Positions 43,370 to 56,213 of a DNA stretch of 64,000 nucleotides are shown one piece after another. Source of the DNA: Jaapia argillacea MUCL 33604 (lineage: Eukaryota; Basidiomycota; Agaricomycetes; Jaapiales; Jaapiaceae). The position numbers and the translations under genes are program-made. Every line of letters begins with the position of its first letter. The first letter of the stretch is position 1. Location of the stretch: positions 1-64,000 of the forward strand of contig KL197768.1 of NCBI GenBank assembly GCA_000697665.1. The letters run 5' to 3'. Under the pieces are notes generated by a model. That model saw only the letters and a list, made by a program, of their open reading frames with translations, was not told the DNA's origin and made no database searches.

Positions 43370-46318
43370 ATGAACCCCAGGAGGCACCACAGAACCGAAT
43401 CAAGACCGTTAACGCCAAGTACATTTGTGATCAAGCCAGAGGAGGTGGAGATTGATTACAAGTCAGGTTGTATCGGAGAAGGGGGATTTAGCACTGTATA
43501 CCGTGGGCGTTGGGGAGGACACCTTGTGGCCGTTAAAGTTTTGCGGGAACGGATTCCCGCCAAAGTAAGTCCCTCTCATGGTCCTCCGCCTAGTCGTCTC
43601 ATCTCCGCGTTCCAGTCTCTACAACAGGAAATCGACATTTGGCAGTCAATTCGCCACCCAAACATCCTTGAATTCTACGGTTACAACTCGTCATCAGAAC
43701 CCATTTTCCTCGTGTCTGCGTTAAAGAAGAGGGGTAACGCTGTCGCTTTCTTCATCGATAATCCAGGTGCTAGCAGGCCAAAGTTGGTGCGTATGCATTT
43801 GATTGTGATGAATATGGCTTCATATTCGTTGTTGACATCCTCCATAGCTTTATGAGGCTTCTCTTGGCTTACAGCACCTCCACCGACATTCAATTATCCA
43901 TGGTGACCTGAAAGCGGTGAGTTCCATTGCTTTCTCCCCTGAAGTTCGGTGGTAATTGGTCATCTCAGCTCAATATATTGGTGGACGACCATGGATCTGC
44001 CTGTTTATCTGACTTTGGCCTTTCACATGTTAGAACACTCTCAACCTCGCCTTCCAAACGGAGTGGGCATGGATTTGAAGGAACCTTGCAATGGATGGCA
44101 CCAGAATGCTTGGTTGGCTGCAAGGCTAACTCGAAATCGGATATCTACAGCTTTGGCATGACGATATACGAGGTGAGCTCGATGCGTCACGCAACTATAA
44201 ATATGGTTCTAAGTCCTCCTTAGATCTTTACTGGACACGCACCGTTTCCTTATCTCCGTGATGCTGTGGTGATTGCACAGGTTCAAGAGAGGAGGATGCG
44301 CCCCGATCGACCTCCTGATGAGGAGGCTTTACTTCGTGGACTTGGTGATTCAATGTGGACTCTTGTGGTGGAGTGCTGGGGACACGAGCCGCAGCAGAGA
44401 CCCAATTCCACAGACTTAACTCGTCGTCTCGATACGCTAGCCAAGCGCCACGGAGAGAAACAATCGCTCTCGCGATATGCCGGACGAAAGCCAGAACCCA
44501 TTGTCTGTGACGAAGACACTGAGGATCCCGACAGGACCCTCCGGGCGACTCAGGATCCCAATGAGAGACAATCTCCGGCTCGCGCCAATCAAGAGATATC
44601 TACGGTCGTCAATTATTCGCTCATCATGCCCGACCCTAAAGTCACCACTCCTCGAAAGATCCCTGGGACTCGCGATACATCTCCTCCGGCAATTATTCCA
44701 ATTATTCCTGGCCAAGATGGCTTCAAGGACGTAACGAGCATTCATTACTCTACCTCTACCACACTGAATGGGTGAGCTGCTGGTCACTGTCCGAATGTAA
44801 ACTTAGATGATTTACAGTCTCATACACACCCGAGACCCACTAGCATCGAGAAAAATGACCGAACACGAAGGATCCATTCAACCCCCAAGCCGGAGAGGCT
44901 GGCGCCTCCCATTGAAGGTGAGCTACTTCCAGCAGGCCTTTATCTATGTCTCATCCCCTCCCAAAGCAGAAGCTCGGTCTCTTTCAACCCGTGCTGGTCA
45001 ACTCTTTCACCACTTCGAAAGCACTGGTGAACTCGGGGATTTGGAAGAGGCCATCAAGTTGGACCACGAAGCTGTTTCCCTTTGCCTAAAACCCAACGCC
45101 GAACGAGCCCAGTCGCTCTCGAAGCTTGCTCTCGATCTTGGTCATCGATTCCAACGCGCCGGCCATTTTGAGGACTTACAAGAGGCAATCAGGTTGTACG
45201 GTGAAGCCCTTTTGCTCGTGCCAGAAATCAATAGCTATCGAGCTGCCTGGCTCCCAAACCTGACTGTTTGCCTTCGCCTTCGATTTCATCAAGAAGGTCA
45301 ACTTCGGGACTTGGAAGAGGTAGTCGAGTTGGACCGTCAAATTCTGTCGCTTACTCGGGAACCCAATACCCACCGCGCTGAATTGCTTACCCGCCTCGCT
45401 GATGATCTTAGCCTTCGGTTCGTTCACACTAGCCAACTCGACGATTTGGAAGAAGCAATTAAATTGGATCGCGAAGCACTCTCGCTTCGATGCGAACCCA
45501 GTGCCCATCGAGCGCTCTCACTCACTCGCCTCGCTGATGACCTCAGATGTCGATTCAAGCGCACCACTGGCAGTCGGTCCAATGATTTGGACGAAGCTTT
45601 CAAATTGGACCACGAAGCACTTGAACTTTCCACTACCGACTCTGATCGAGCAGATTCCCTCTCAAACCTTGCTCGCGACCACAACATTCGGTTTGAAGGC
45701 GCCGGTCACCCCGAGGATTTAGATGAGGGAATCAGGTTGAGTCGCGAAGCACTCTCGCTTCTACCCCATCCTGACGATCATCGAGCTTCTGCACTCACAA
45801 ACTTAGCCAAACATCTCGGGTGTCGATTCCGGCACAATAAACATCGTGAGGATTTAGAGGAGGCTATCAAATGTCAACGTGAGGCGCTCTCCCTTCGACC
45901 AAAGCCTAATCCCCATCGGCGTCGGTCACTTGCAAGCCTCGTGTATTACCTCGTTCAGCGATTCCACCACAATCACCATGTGCAAGACTTGGACGAAGCA
46001 GTATCCTTGAACTGCGAAGCACTCTCGCTCCTACCCAAACCCAATGCTGATCGAGCTCAGTCACTCGCACAACTTGCGAATTGGCTCCGTCTCCGATCCC
46101 AGCATACCCCCCATTCCCAGGATTTGGACGAGTCTATCGTGTTTTGTCATCAAGCACTTCATCTTTATCCGGGTTCTCGAACGCGTTATCCTCTCGTTGT
46201 CCTCAGAGAGAGTCTCGCCGCCCGATATGATCTTCTGGGAAGACCTGAGGATTTGGAGGAGTTACGGAATTTGCGGACGGAGATCCAAGACTTGGGAAAC
46301 CTGGAGGCGGGAAAGTGA
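43370..46318 (+). CDS. Protein kinase - TPR fusion protein (paralogue A)
   Basis: Exons 43370-43564, 43616-43786, 43848-43916, 43969-44172, 44224-44771 and 44818-46318 give 895 residues. The kinase domain spans about residues 28-290: GEGGFSTVYRG loop, VAVK Lys56, Glu70 of the C-helix, HGDLK (HGD in place of HRD) at 140-144, DFG 160-162, APE 189-191, DIYSFGM, and a CW-x-PxxRP end typical of TKL kinases. A polar linker (300-425) has one TSIHYS motif. Residues about 430-885 form nine to ten 45-residue helical units with the pattern DLEEAI-L-REALSL, then P-P then RA-SL-LA-L-RF. No NB-ARC, CHAT or nuclease domain is present. It lies on the opposite strand to paralogues B and C. Confidence 0.88.
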
Positions 46319-48607
46319 TAAATCATTCTTCCGTGTGGTATGTTGTTTGTCGTACAGTTGGATGACATTCAAGGACCCATTGCTTGGGAGTTCGAGACTT
46401 CAGAACCTTTCATGAAAATGTCAAATCGATGTGTTTCTCCACCATGTTTTGGCAGTAATTCTCGTTCCCTATGGATCGATATCTGTATTTTCAATCATCT
46501 TGTGCGTCTTCCCAGCCGGCATCGTCGATAATTAATTGCCATATACATATCATATTATAAGCTGTATCTTAGCTCTACAGTATTCCATTATCCTTCAGGG
46601 CGTAGCCTTATGGGTAGACATCACGGTTCATGTATTATACCAATCCAATAATGGGGCCGCTCCCCTTATTTCCTCTTGCTCACGCATTGCAAATCTCCAG
46701 CTGCCGACTTGCTGCGCAACCCGACAGCCCGACGTTTAGTTCTACATAGCGTAAACATACGACTCATTTGCTGGTTCAACGTCGCGCTGTGCGTTCTCTC
46801 TCCAACACCCTTCAACGATCGATACCTCCCAATCCATACACAACCCAAGGATGGTCCATCACCAAGGCGAAGGAGTAGACGGCTGCAATTTCATGATCCA
46901 GAGGGAATCAAATATGACGCATAACAGAAAGCGATGGGAAATGGCTTTGAGGTGCAGATGTAATAGTTAGAAGCATGGGGTGGCATGAATCAACCGGAAA
47001 TAACTTGCCTAAAACCGCAGATCGAGACGATGAAATGATGATGATCCTGCCAGTCACCAGAGGAGGGGATGGATTGAACACTAGGTATCGAAGAAAGCTG
47101 GAAATTCCATGAAGGTTTCTCATCAGTAAGGGCCCTCTCCTAATCACAACACAGCACAAGGGATGAACTCACGATAAACTATCGCCCATCGACAACGAAT
47201 CCAACGGGCCATAACAACAGCCCATGGAACGAAATATCACCCTCCCTCGACGAAGATAACTCAGGCTCAATCTCGACGAAGTTCGGCGTCCTAATCAACC
47301 CAAAAGTGGGTAAATCCAACCACCCATCTCGATCGTATTCGAAACCACTTGGTCCCAATGGGCGGCTTCTGATTCCAGGTAGTTCCAGCCGTCAGGGCTC
47401 CTATTTGTCCTCTCAATACCCATCGCCTATTGCCGCTACTTAGTTTTGTCTCATATCTCCCCTCCGCATATCCAGACCTCGACCGTTCCCACCAACATAC
47501 TCCCTACCCCGCACTCCACCTCTCTCATCCTAATATCCAACCTCCCCCCCATTCTATAACGAGAGGCGATGAATCATAAGATTACGGATTGAAAGCCGAA
47601 GGAGTGAACCAAATGTTCGTTTCCGGGAAGTGAGTTGGGGGTTCTCAGACATTGCGAGTAGAATCGATTTGACAAGTCGGGGTTTACGAGGTGGTGGGAT
47701 ATGCATGGTGCTTAATGATCGCTGTTATTGAGAGTAGGGGTGAAGAAGACGGGTAGGTTTGAGTCTCGTGGTCGACGGGATAACGGGATAGGGAAGGTCA
47801 AGTTGGGTCCTGAAGGTGACAACAACGAGTGGGAGAACTGCGTTGCACTGGAAATATAAGCAAGGGAAAGGCGTAATTGGATGGGGAAACTCACATTAAG
47901 CTATTAATTTCCAGAGACGGAGCTCCAACAGCCAATCATTCCATCCACATCAACCTCAAGGAGACTCAAGCTAGCTTAGCTCTCTCGCTCCTCGTATGCA
48001 ACGCCTGAATCCATGTCGGGTCCAGCCTTCGAGTCTGGCACTCGCCACTGAGGCATCCATTACCCTCCTTGTCAGCCCACCGTCGTCGCTCTCCTCTCCA
48101 CAGACCTTCCTCTCTCACCTCTTCACACAACACCCTCAGATTCCGATCGACATGACACCCTACCACCCAGTCTTGTCACCCTCATCGTCCATACCCTCTG
48201 ATGTACTTCATTCCGTCCTTTCAACAATGAGCCACCAAAGAGAGGGGTCTTCAACGAGTGCTGAAACGCAAATCCATGTGCGGACACACATGACTGGAGG
48301 GAGGTTGGTTGACATACTCTATAACAGGTCAGGATTGTCGAGTGGTAGGTTGGGTTGGTGAAAAGCAATGGCGATGAGGTGAGGCTGAGATCCCTAGGAC
48401 TGGTCCAGAACCGAATATAAGTGAGAAATTGTGGACCTTTGGACGAGGATCGTGCTGCATAAGTAGAGGAATGGTTCGGGGTGCATGACTGGAAGGTGCA
48501 ATGCGCGAGATTGACCAAGGTTGATTCGGGAAGGCCTACGAGTTCGAGTAGTATGAGGGACATAGGGCGACATATGCAATGTGTATGCGGAAAGACTCAC
48601 CACGTTC
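46319..48607. other. Spacer right of paralogue A, partly duplicated
   Basis: No intact gene is seen. 47640-47930 matches 57200-57465 (shared GTCTCG(T/C)GGTCGACGG and GAAACTCACAT). A minus-strand frame near 47230-47330 (NFVEIEPELSSSREGDISF) may be an exon of a decayed gene. 47996-48361 is an open frame without a domain. Confidence 0.35.
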
Positions 48608-48935
48608 ACCAATCCGTAAAAACATGGGCAGCAACCTGCCATACTTCCAACCTCTGAAACCCACCACCCTGGGCTCCAGGTTTAGCTTCACGTCCGTAAA
48701 CCGCTGGAATGATCAATCTGATGGTATCACCCACTTTTGCGGCTTCGATCAAGGGATGGGTAGGGGGCCATGTGGCGACGTGTCGAGTACGAGGGTGGGG
48801 AGGGACAGTGAAGGAGAGGGGGACGCGTAGTGTTTGGAGTCGGTGACGAAGACAGCAGTGGTCGGTGGTTTGGGCAGGTGTGCCGAGTTTCTGGAAGGAT
48901 GGGGATGGGTTAGAGATGGGAGAGCGGATGGGTTA
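48608..48935 (-). pseudogene. Truncated, frameshifted copy of the gene at 55240-56058
   Basis: The last 100 or so codons of the intact gene are recognisable: SFTVPPHPRTRHVATWP, HPLIEAAKVGDTIRLIIPAV, VYGREAKPG, QRLEVWQVAAHVFTDW and the stop. Between TDS and RVPL about 10 bases are missing compared with the intact copy, which shifts the frame. The 5' half of the gene is absent. Confidence 0.75.
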
Positions 48936-49125
48936 ACTCGAAGCAGTGTCAATCGAGAGTGTTAGGGACTCACAAGTTTCGGAAAAATGGAGCGACGTGA
49001 ACTCGATACTCCCAACACCCACATCGTCCCCATGCACAATTCTTTCCAATCCACACCATCCACACCATCCTCATTCTCCAACCACTCGACTCCTCCACAC
49101 AGTCCTCGATACCCTTCGCATCATT
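48935..49125. repeat. Duplicated segment, copy at 49 kb
   Basis: This is the partner of 39235-39440. This copy is not interrupted by the fold-back element and continues past the point where the element sits in the other copy, but similarity soon ends. Confidence 0.7.
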
Positions 49126-49279
49126 TCGATCCCCTCACCACCCACATATGCATACCAATCCTACCCCATCCACCGCAAACGAATGTCAACGAAAGCTGCA
49201 GTCGAGTTCCAGGTCGGTACGGGAACGATGTCTCAGCTTCAGTGGACGGAAGTTAAGTAGTTTTGGTGTATCACTGATA

Positions 49280-52200
49280 CAGTGTATTTTAGTTGTGGCA
49301 TGTCGGCGGAGAGATAAGGTTAGAATTCATTCTCCGCCATCACTGTGCTCATCGTTTGTCGGCACCCCGCTCATCGACGACCACAGCGACGAGTATGCTC
49401 CCAACAACAGCCCACCAATCTTCCTGCCTTTTTCCCTCTGAGGATCAAGCATCTCACAGCTCAATTCTGTTCCCCTGCCTGCCCTCTACTTGTTTCACCT
49501 CACCGAGTCTGTTAAGCTGGAACCCTTGGGGACGTCGCGATTTTGACCTATGCCAAGCGGCTAAGAGCCCTGGAGAAGCATGTCAACGGATCACATCCAA
49601 CTAGAGCCTCACATCTCTCTCGAACTTACGCGTTCACGTTCGAGGGACCTGAGCCAACCAGATGAGCGTATACACATATTTTCGAACTTGTCGTCGTCCA
49701 ATATTAGCCCAGTGCTCTCCATCTATTCCTCAGATTTGGTCGCGCCCCAATCCTTAGCAAGATCTTCGACCATGCTCTGGCGATATTCGCGAGACTATTT
49801 GAACCCCGGTTCGGACCAGCTACGACGGGTCGTGAGTCTGATACTTTATCGTCTTGAGCATGTCACCGTCGCAGTGCCTACAATCATAGCCGAAACCTAT
49901 CCACATCCTCTCAGACACCTCCCACTTTACATACTACCTCGCAAGCCTCAGCTCTAATTCTGACAATATCAAGTCGAGATCCCCGCCTCTTACACCGCAT
50001 GCGACTCCTTGCATTATCGATCGGTGGGCATCTCGCCTTCCTTCAACATTCGCAGAATAGAACAGGCCTCTTGAAGCTTTCCCACCCGACCTTACGGTCT
50101 GCTATAAGCCATTGATCAACTCAGTTCTCAACAACCTGTTCGGGAGTTGCGTGTCTTCGCCGTCTGCTAAGGCGTCTCGACAAGCCCTCGTCATTACTCA
50201 CAGTCAAAATCTGCCTTCAGCACCACCATACTACTTCTTTCGATTTTACCTGGAACTTGTTCGATTCCTTTCGCCACGCTACCTTTCGGATACTCATCAT
50301 CGAGAGCGATCGCGTCGGCGCTTCCATGGGTCTATCTTATCGGCTCTCCCACTGCACGACTATACCCTCTGAAGATTGGGTTGGCTGTTGTACTGAGGTA
50401 GGTGATGTGGTCCGCGTTCGATGGACTAGCTACAGTAGTGTTGGAAGATGACGGTACTTCTTTGAATATGGATTTGTCCCAGGTTTCGAAAATTAAGTCC
50501 GGCCCCTCATTCGTTCATCTCATTTTCAGACATATTCTACAGCTGGTACATTGCGTATACAGTATTTACCTGAAGGGAGAGGAGAATACACGTGAAAAAA
50601 AGTTCCTGCCAACTCGACCTGGTCCAGCCGAAGATGAAGATGAAAGGACCCTACCAAATCTCACCTCCATCTGGTTTATCTCCTTCAAGTCCTCACGTCT
50701 ACCCAGAGAATCGTACCGTAACTTGAGTTGTTTGACGAGTCCATCAACTCGTTCGTCAGTCACAGACCCTGGATAGAGGTTCAGGGCTTCACGGAAAAGT
50801 ACGATTGACTCGTCCAAATCATACATCCGTCGGGTGTGGAAATATCTGTCACGGAGGTTGGTGGCGAGGGAAGTAAGTGAACGAGCTCGAATCACATTGG
50901 GACTGTATCGTAGTCCCAGCGCTTCACGTCCCAATGTTACGGCCTCCTCCAAATCTCCAGGGTACCCAGAATGCTTGAATCGAATGGCAAGACTTTCGGC
51001 TAGGGTTTCCAGTGCATTACCACGGTCTCCATCACGCCCATATCGGAGTTTGAGTGCTTCACGTCCCAAGGCTACCGCCTCCTCCAAATCTCCAAAGTCT
51101 CCAATATGCTTGAATCGAGTGGTGAGGTCAAGGGCAAGGTTTTTCAGTGCAAAAGCGCGATCGACATTGGGCTCAGGTCGGAGTAGCAGTGCTTGACGTC
51201 CCAAGCGTACTGCTTCCTCCAAATCTCCAATGTCTCGGGAATACTGAAACCGACGAGCAAGGCTGTTGGCAAGGTAATGGAGTATCCGGCCCCTATCGCT
51301 GTTAGGTTCTGGTTGAAGAGCGCAAGCATCACGATACAACTTGACCGACTCTTCCAAATGCTCGAGTTGACCTGTACGTTTAAATTCACGAGAGTACTCT
51401 TTGGCACGGGAGAACAGCGTCTCCACTGTGGTCAGTAAGAGTTAGCCGAGATCTGACCATATACGGATCAGAGTAACTCACATTCAGCCGCGAACCTTGC
51501 TGTTGCTAGACCAGTTGGAGGTAAAATGTTAGGTTGTGCGTCGCGGAGTGTTCGGTCAGAGTAATAGTGAAGCCTGGTGCGTTCCCTGGAGACGTTATTT
51601 TGAATATCGACGTATGGCTCTCGTTCATTCGTACGAATAATGGGTCGATGGTCGCGTTGTGGGGGGGTTATCGTAGCTTCGGAAAGTTGGGGTATGCGGT
51701 CGGAGTAGTGAAGACTGGTGATGGTCCTGGAGACGCCGGTTGGCATATCAGGATACGACTGTACACCGAAGGTAGGAATGGTGGGCTGACGCGGAGTCGC
51801 TATGATGCGTTCGGGTGATTGGGGTGTGCTACCAGAGGCGTGAAGAGCACCGAAGATGTCGCGTTGGACATCAGAGTATGATGGCAGACTAACAGGGGAA
51901 ACGGGGCGAGAAATCTGGCGCGAGGTCGCCGTTTGAGAGTCGAGGAGCGGGGGTGCGTGATTGGGGTAGTGTACGTTGTTGAAAGTTCTGAAGGCACCGT
52001 TCTGGAGACCGTCAATCGGACGTAACTCGACAGCATCCAGTGATGAGGCTATGGTCGAAACATCATCTCCCCGTCTCGTTGTAGTACCCGGCAGGGGTGA
52101 AGCAGGTCCCATATCCGTATGAGATTTGCGTATTGAATCAAAGCGATGAACAAGATCACTCGCACGAGGTCTCGAATCTGGTTCGTGGGTCCAACATTCC

Positions 52201-53760
52201 ACAGCAAGAGACCACATACGATCATCCAAACCACGCTGTACAATCTCTTCATCAGTCGGTCGAGGGGGGCGGTGTTTTCGCTCGGTAACCTCGACGTATA
52301 TCACAGGGTCGGTGAGTCCAGAAAACGGCGAGCGACCAGAAAATATCTAAGCAGGATTAAGATCGAAGGAGTGAAAGATAGTACTAGGAACTCACTTCGT
52401 AAATCGTCATACCGAAGCTATACATGTCGGACCTTGTGTTCCCCAACGTTGCACCAATCATACATTCTGGAGCCATCCAGGGAAACGTCCCTCCTGGTCC
52501 GTTCCGCGTAGTCCTGGCGCTATTAGACTTCGAGATCTCCCTAACTCGGGATAACCCAAAGTCAGACAAACATGCAGTTCCGTGTTCATCGACCAGTATA
52601 TTGCACTGATTCGAAATGTTAGCTTCGAAACAGTACACCCACTGAAAGCAAACTCACCCCTTTGAGATCGCCGTGGATGATTTTATTCCGATGTAAGTAT
52701 CGCAATCCCAGGGAGGCCTCATGGAGCTGCGAAGAGTGTCTGCGATGAACACGGTTTTACCGGGAGGATGATTGGATACCCACCAATTTCGGTCGACTGG
52801 CCTCGGGTTTGAGCGTAAAGAAAGTAAGAGCATCGCCTTGCTGCTTAAGGGCGGAAATGATGAATAGTGGGTCAGAAGAGGTGTTGCAGCCGTAAAACTC
52901 CAGGATGTTGGGGTGTCGAAGTGACTGCCACACCTCGACTTCCTTCTGCAAGATCTGGAGCCAGGGATGAGAGGTCAAGGAAGAATAGAATCAAATGAAA
53001 TGGACGGACCTTTGGGGGAATACCTCTCAGTAATACTTTGATCGCCACAGGGTGACCTTCCCAATTTCCACGATATACATCTCCGAATCCTCCTTGGCCA
53101 AGGAGGACGTTCCGCTCAATCTCCACCTCGTTAGGATTGATTACAAAAGTGTTGGATGGACTTGTTGTCGTTTCGGTTGCAGTTGGATGTTGCATCGCAG
53201 CTTACTTGGTTGGTTATGATGGACGAGAACGGGGAAGGGAGACAGATGGCTCAGGATCAGTGCGGGCGGATAGCGGTGGAGAGTGCCCTCTCAATGCGGT
53301 GCCGCAGCGAAGATTCTAGGAACATGGATTTGCAAATGTCAAGCCCGAGGTCCCGAGCTGTGCTGGCGGCAGTGCTCCGTGATAGGCGCTTGACGCCAGC
53401 CATACTCAACTCAATAACTGGTGAGAGTTCAGGGACCACATAAGCGCCAGCTTGTTCTTCCGGTTTGACCTTGTCCTTTTATGCTATGTTCTGGGGCGAC
53501 AAGCGAGCCTACGAGCGCTTTGTTTCGTTTTCTTCAACTTTCAAGCCTCGTGAATACCGGACAAGAGTTTTGAAAGATGGAAAACGGCAATTTCAAGATT
53601 GTCGACGTGAACTTCAAAGCCTGAGATAATTGAATTACCGGGGTGGACGATGGGATGGCGAACTCAGTGGAGTCAAAACACATGTCGTACTTATTTATAT
53701 CTCCTTTCCTCATGAATAAAGAAACACCTACACTTTGATTCGTCTGGGCCCCTAACAGAC
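49280..53760. repeat. Segmental duplication block, copy 1 (contains paralogue B)
   Basis: The block matches 59120-63950. Outside the gene shared strings include GGCGGA(G/C)AGATAAGGTT, GAATTCATTCTCCG, CATCGTTTGTCGGCACC, CCAGCTACGACG(G/C)GTCGTGAGT, TCTGACAATATCAAGTCGAG and, beyond the gene start, ATATCTCCTTTCCTCAT-like sequence. The non-coding part left of the gene (49280-50560) is alignable over more than 1 kb. Confidence 0.8.
50566..53195 (-). CDS. Protein kinase - TPR fusion protein (paralogue B)
   Basis: Exons 53195-53010, 52954-52784, 52726-52658, 52605-52396, 52346-51482 and 51425-50566 give 786 residues; exon 3 has the same length as in paralogue A. Kinase: LLGQGGFGDVYRG loop at 31-43, AIK Lys53, HGDLKG 137-142, DFG 157-159, MAPECM, SDMYSFGM. 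The linker (about 300-495) contains four TSLHYS-like units of about 40-45 residues. The C-terminal part has five to six 45-residue TPR-like units and ends in a basic tail (RNFFSRVFSSPFR) shared with paralogue C. The intron before the TPR part is conserved in C. It may be a signalling scaffold whose TPR part senses or binds a partner; this is inference. Confidence 0.88.
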
Positions 53761-53799
53761 GAGGCGAGGAGCATTGTATGCTTGAAATAAGCGTTCGTT

Positions 53800-55239
53800 C
53801 TTTCGCCGCTCTCCCGTAACTCATTCCAAGCCCCGAAATCCCTCATCACCCATATCCCAATACCCTCCAACCCCGACTCAATCCCAAAACTTTTCCAATC
53901 CTCAAACGTCACCATCCTCCAAACATGTAACACACAACATCCTCCAACCACCCAATCACCAATATCAGCCTCAGGTATGGTGTGAGGGTTTCAAGTTGAA
54001 TCGTCAGGGTCAGGGGGGTCACGTATCGTTTGGGGATTCGAGACTTGGCACATCAATTGTGGGTTCGAGGGTTCAAGACCGGGTCGTTGGGGGTTCGAGA
54101 TTAGTGGATAGCGTAAGGGCTTGAGGGTGGAGGATCTCGAGAGTTTCGAATCGAGCGAGCATCCAAGCGTCTCACGTGTCCGAGAGTCGAATTATCGCGT
54201 GTTGAGACTGGAGAGTCCAGTGTTGTTCCTGGGGCGGGAAATCGGAGGACGACGAGTGCCTCTAAGGAGTAGTCGAATGGGAGGATGGAAAGGGTTGAGT
54301 GAGAATTAGATGCGACGAAGTTTGGCCACATACTTCCAGTACGTGCGAGGCAGAAAACGTTTGGCAGTGATGCTGTTACGAGGTCAGCGATCAATTGGAG
54401 GGCCGGAGGAGAGAAACGAGGCTTACCGTCAACCAGTCGTTACGAATATGTCAACCTCCACCATCGTTGTAACCTCGACTCCACACATGGCCCGGATCTC
54501 TCAACAACCCTCGACCTGTCTCTCCACATCCAAACAGACATGTAACCCCACGCGATCACTCATCCGAAGACGCTTCGAGGGTCGTACGGAGTGTGGTGAT
54601 ATGCGAGAGTCGAGTGGTCCTCCGTGCCGGTCTTCATTGTCAGAGAGTTGGATTGAAAGACGAGGTAGGTAGTATCGAGTGGCTCTGCGGAGGAGGCGGG
54701 GTGAGATTCGTGTGGTGGGGGTAAGGCATCGACTGGATATAAAGGGGCGGAAAGCGAGAGAGTGGCTGGTCACTTGCCTTCTAGGATCCTATCCAACCGC
54801 CGAACCCAGCCATTCCCCAACCCTGTACCTGTACCTGTCTCTCACATCCAACCGGACGATACAAGCCCACGCGATCACTCATCGGATGGTGCGAGTCTTG
54901 GTGAAGTTGTATTGAGTGTGGTGATGAAGCAGGGCCAAGTGGTCGTCCGGGCAGCGCATATATGCCGTCTTTAATACCGCAGAGTAGGTTGGGAAGACGA
55001 GAGAAGGAAGGGCGGGCGTGCTTTCGTAGGAGGAGGGTGAGATTGGTGATGTGGAGATAAGGCGTAGGTGAAGAGGAAGGGAAGGAAAGGGATAGAATAG
55101 CTGCTCACCATTACGCCGCAAAATCAATCAAGTTTCAGAAACACTGAATGTGATCTCCGGTCAGGGCATGAACGAAGTCTGAGTAATGATGGTCAATGAA
55201 CAAACCCATCGAAGGCGAGATTATAAACATACCTAACAT
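53800..55239. other. Region with GTTCGAG-type simple repeats, partly duplicated
   Basis: No gene is supported. 54000-54430 matches 58620-59095 (shared CGAGAGT(C/T)GAATT, GAGGACGAGTGC, GGATGGAAAGGG, CACTTCCAGCA-like). A minus-strand frame near 53950-53740 (TFEDWKSFGIESGLEGIGIW) may be an orphan exon. Confidence 0.35.
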
Positions 55240-56058
55240 TCACCAATCCGTAAAAACGTGCGCTGCAACCTGCCAGACTTCCAACCTCTGAAACCCACCC
55301 CCCTGCGATCCAGGTTTAGCTTCGCGTCCGTAAACCGCTGGGATGATCAGCCTGATGGTATCGCCAACTTGTGCTGCCTCGAGCAATGGATGGTTACGAG
55401 ACCAGGTTACAATGTGTTGGGTGCGAGGATGATTAGGGACGGTGAGGGACAGAGGGACGCGTAGGATTTCAGGGTCCTTGGTGTCGGCGATGAGGATGGA
55501 GATCCTCGGTGGTATGGATTGGTGTGCCGGGTTTGGGATAGGGAGCGAGGGATGGTTGGCGGATGTGTTCCTCCTAACCGAGCTAGTCGGACGATACAAC
55601 GATACCTCCAACACATCCACGACTCTCCCCACCGCAACCCTCCCGAGCGCAGGCTGCTTGCCCAACTCGGGCATCCTAACCATCCAAACGACCTTCCTCG
55701 TCGGTCTCTCACAAGTCCACTCCAAATAAACTTTCCTCCTCTTCTCTCGCTCATTCAACGACTGACCGCGACCAGACAACACCGTTTCGAGTCGTCTGTG
55801 AACGGAAGATCGATGGAACAGTTCGGCGTAGTTGAGGATGGGCACGACCAGTTCTGGTGGGAGGATGAAAGAGAGAAGGAATTTGATTTCGAGAGCTGGG
55901 TTCGGCAGTAACCTGTGTGACATTGAGGGAGGGTTGGTGGTGGGGAGAGCTGGGTTGCTGGTTGTTTGGTTGGTTGGGCGGGTAGGACCAAAAGATGCGA
56001 GAGGCGTGGCACGAGATGCTGATTGCTTGGGCTTTGACTTGACGTCCCTGCTCAACAT
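55240..56058 (-). CDS. Conserved hypothetical protein (intact copy)
   Basis: This single-exon frame of 272 residues starts at ATG 56058. It contains an F-box-like start of a helix (FILPPELVVPILNYAELF, about residues 65-82), a middle with repeated V-R motifs, and a C-terminal part (HPLLEAAQVGDTIRLIIPAV, FQRLEVWQVAAHVFTDW). Fungal proteins with an LPPEL-v-IL-yAE motif followed by a GD-i domain that ends in an aromatic-rich strand are widespread, but their function is unknown. A broken copy of its 3' half lies at 48608-48935, which shows that the coding frame is real and has been duplicated. Confidence 0.7.
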   Translation of the reverse strand: MLSRDVKSKPKQSASRATPLASFGPTRPTNQTTSNPALPTTNPPSMSHRLLPNPALEIKFLLSFILPPELVVPILNYAELFHRSSVHRRLETVLSGRGQSLNEREKRRKVYLEWTCERPTRKVVWMVRMPELGKQPALGRVAVGRVVDVLEVSLYRPTSSVRRNTSANHPSLPIPNPAHQSIPPRISILIADTKDPEILRVPLSLTVPNHPRTQHIVTWSRNHPLLEAAQVGDTIRLIIPAVYGREAKPGSQGGGFQRLEVWQVAAHVFTDW

Positions 56059-56213
56059 ACGGACTTGTAATTATTGTTCTTGTCATTCACTTTGTCCACC
56101 AATATTAATGTCTATCTGCTGTCGCCTGCTGTACTTCTGAGAATTTCTGACTTTCCCCGACCCTTACCGCTCGACATGGATCCAACGATTGTCAATCACA
56201 CAGTACCAGCATT

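Noticed and set aside
43370-46318. CHAT protease or NB-ARC domain in the kinase-TPR protein
   Set aside because: I looked for a caspase-type His/Cys pair and for P-loop and Walker B motifs outside the kinase and found none; the protein ends shortly after the repeats.
53534-53951. Minus-strand frames upstream of paralogue B as a real gene
   Set aside because: Only one short block looks coding, and part of the region aligns as duplicated upstream DNA of paralogue C.
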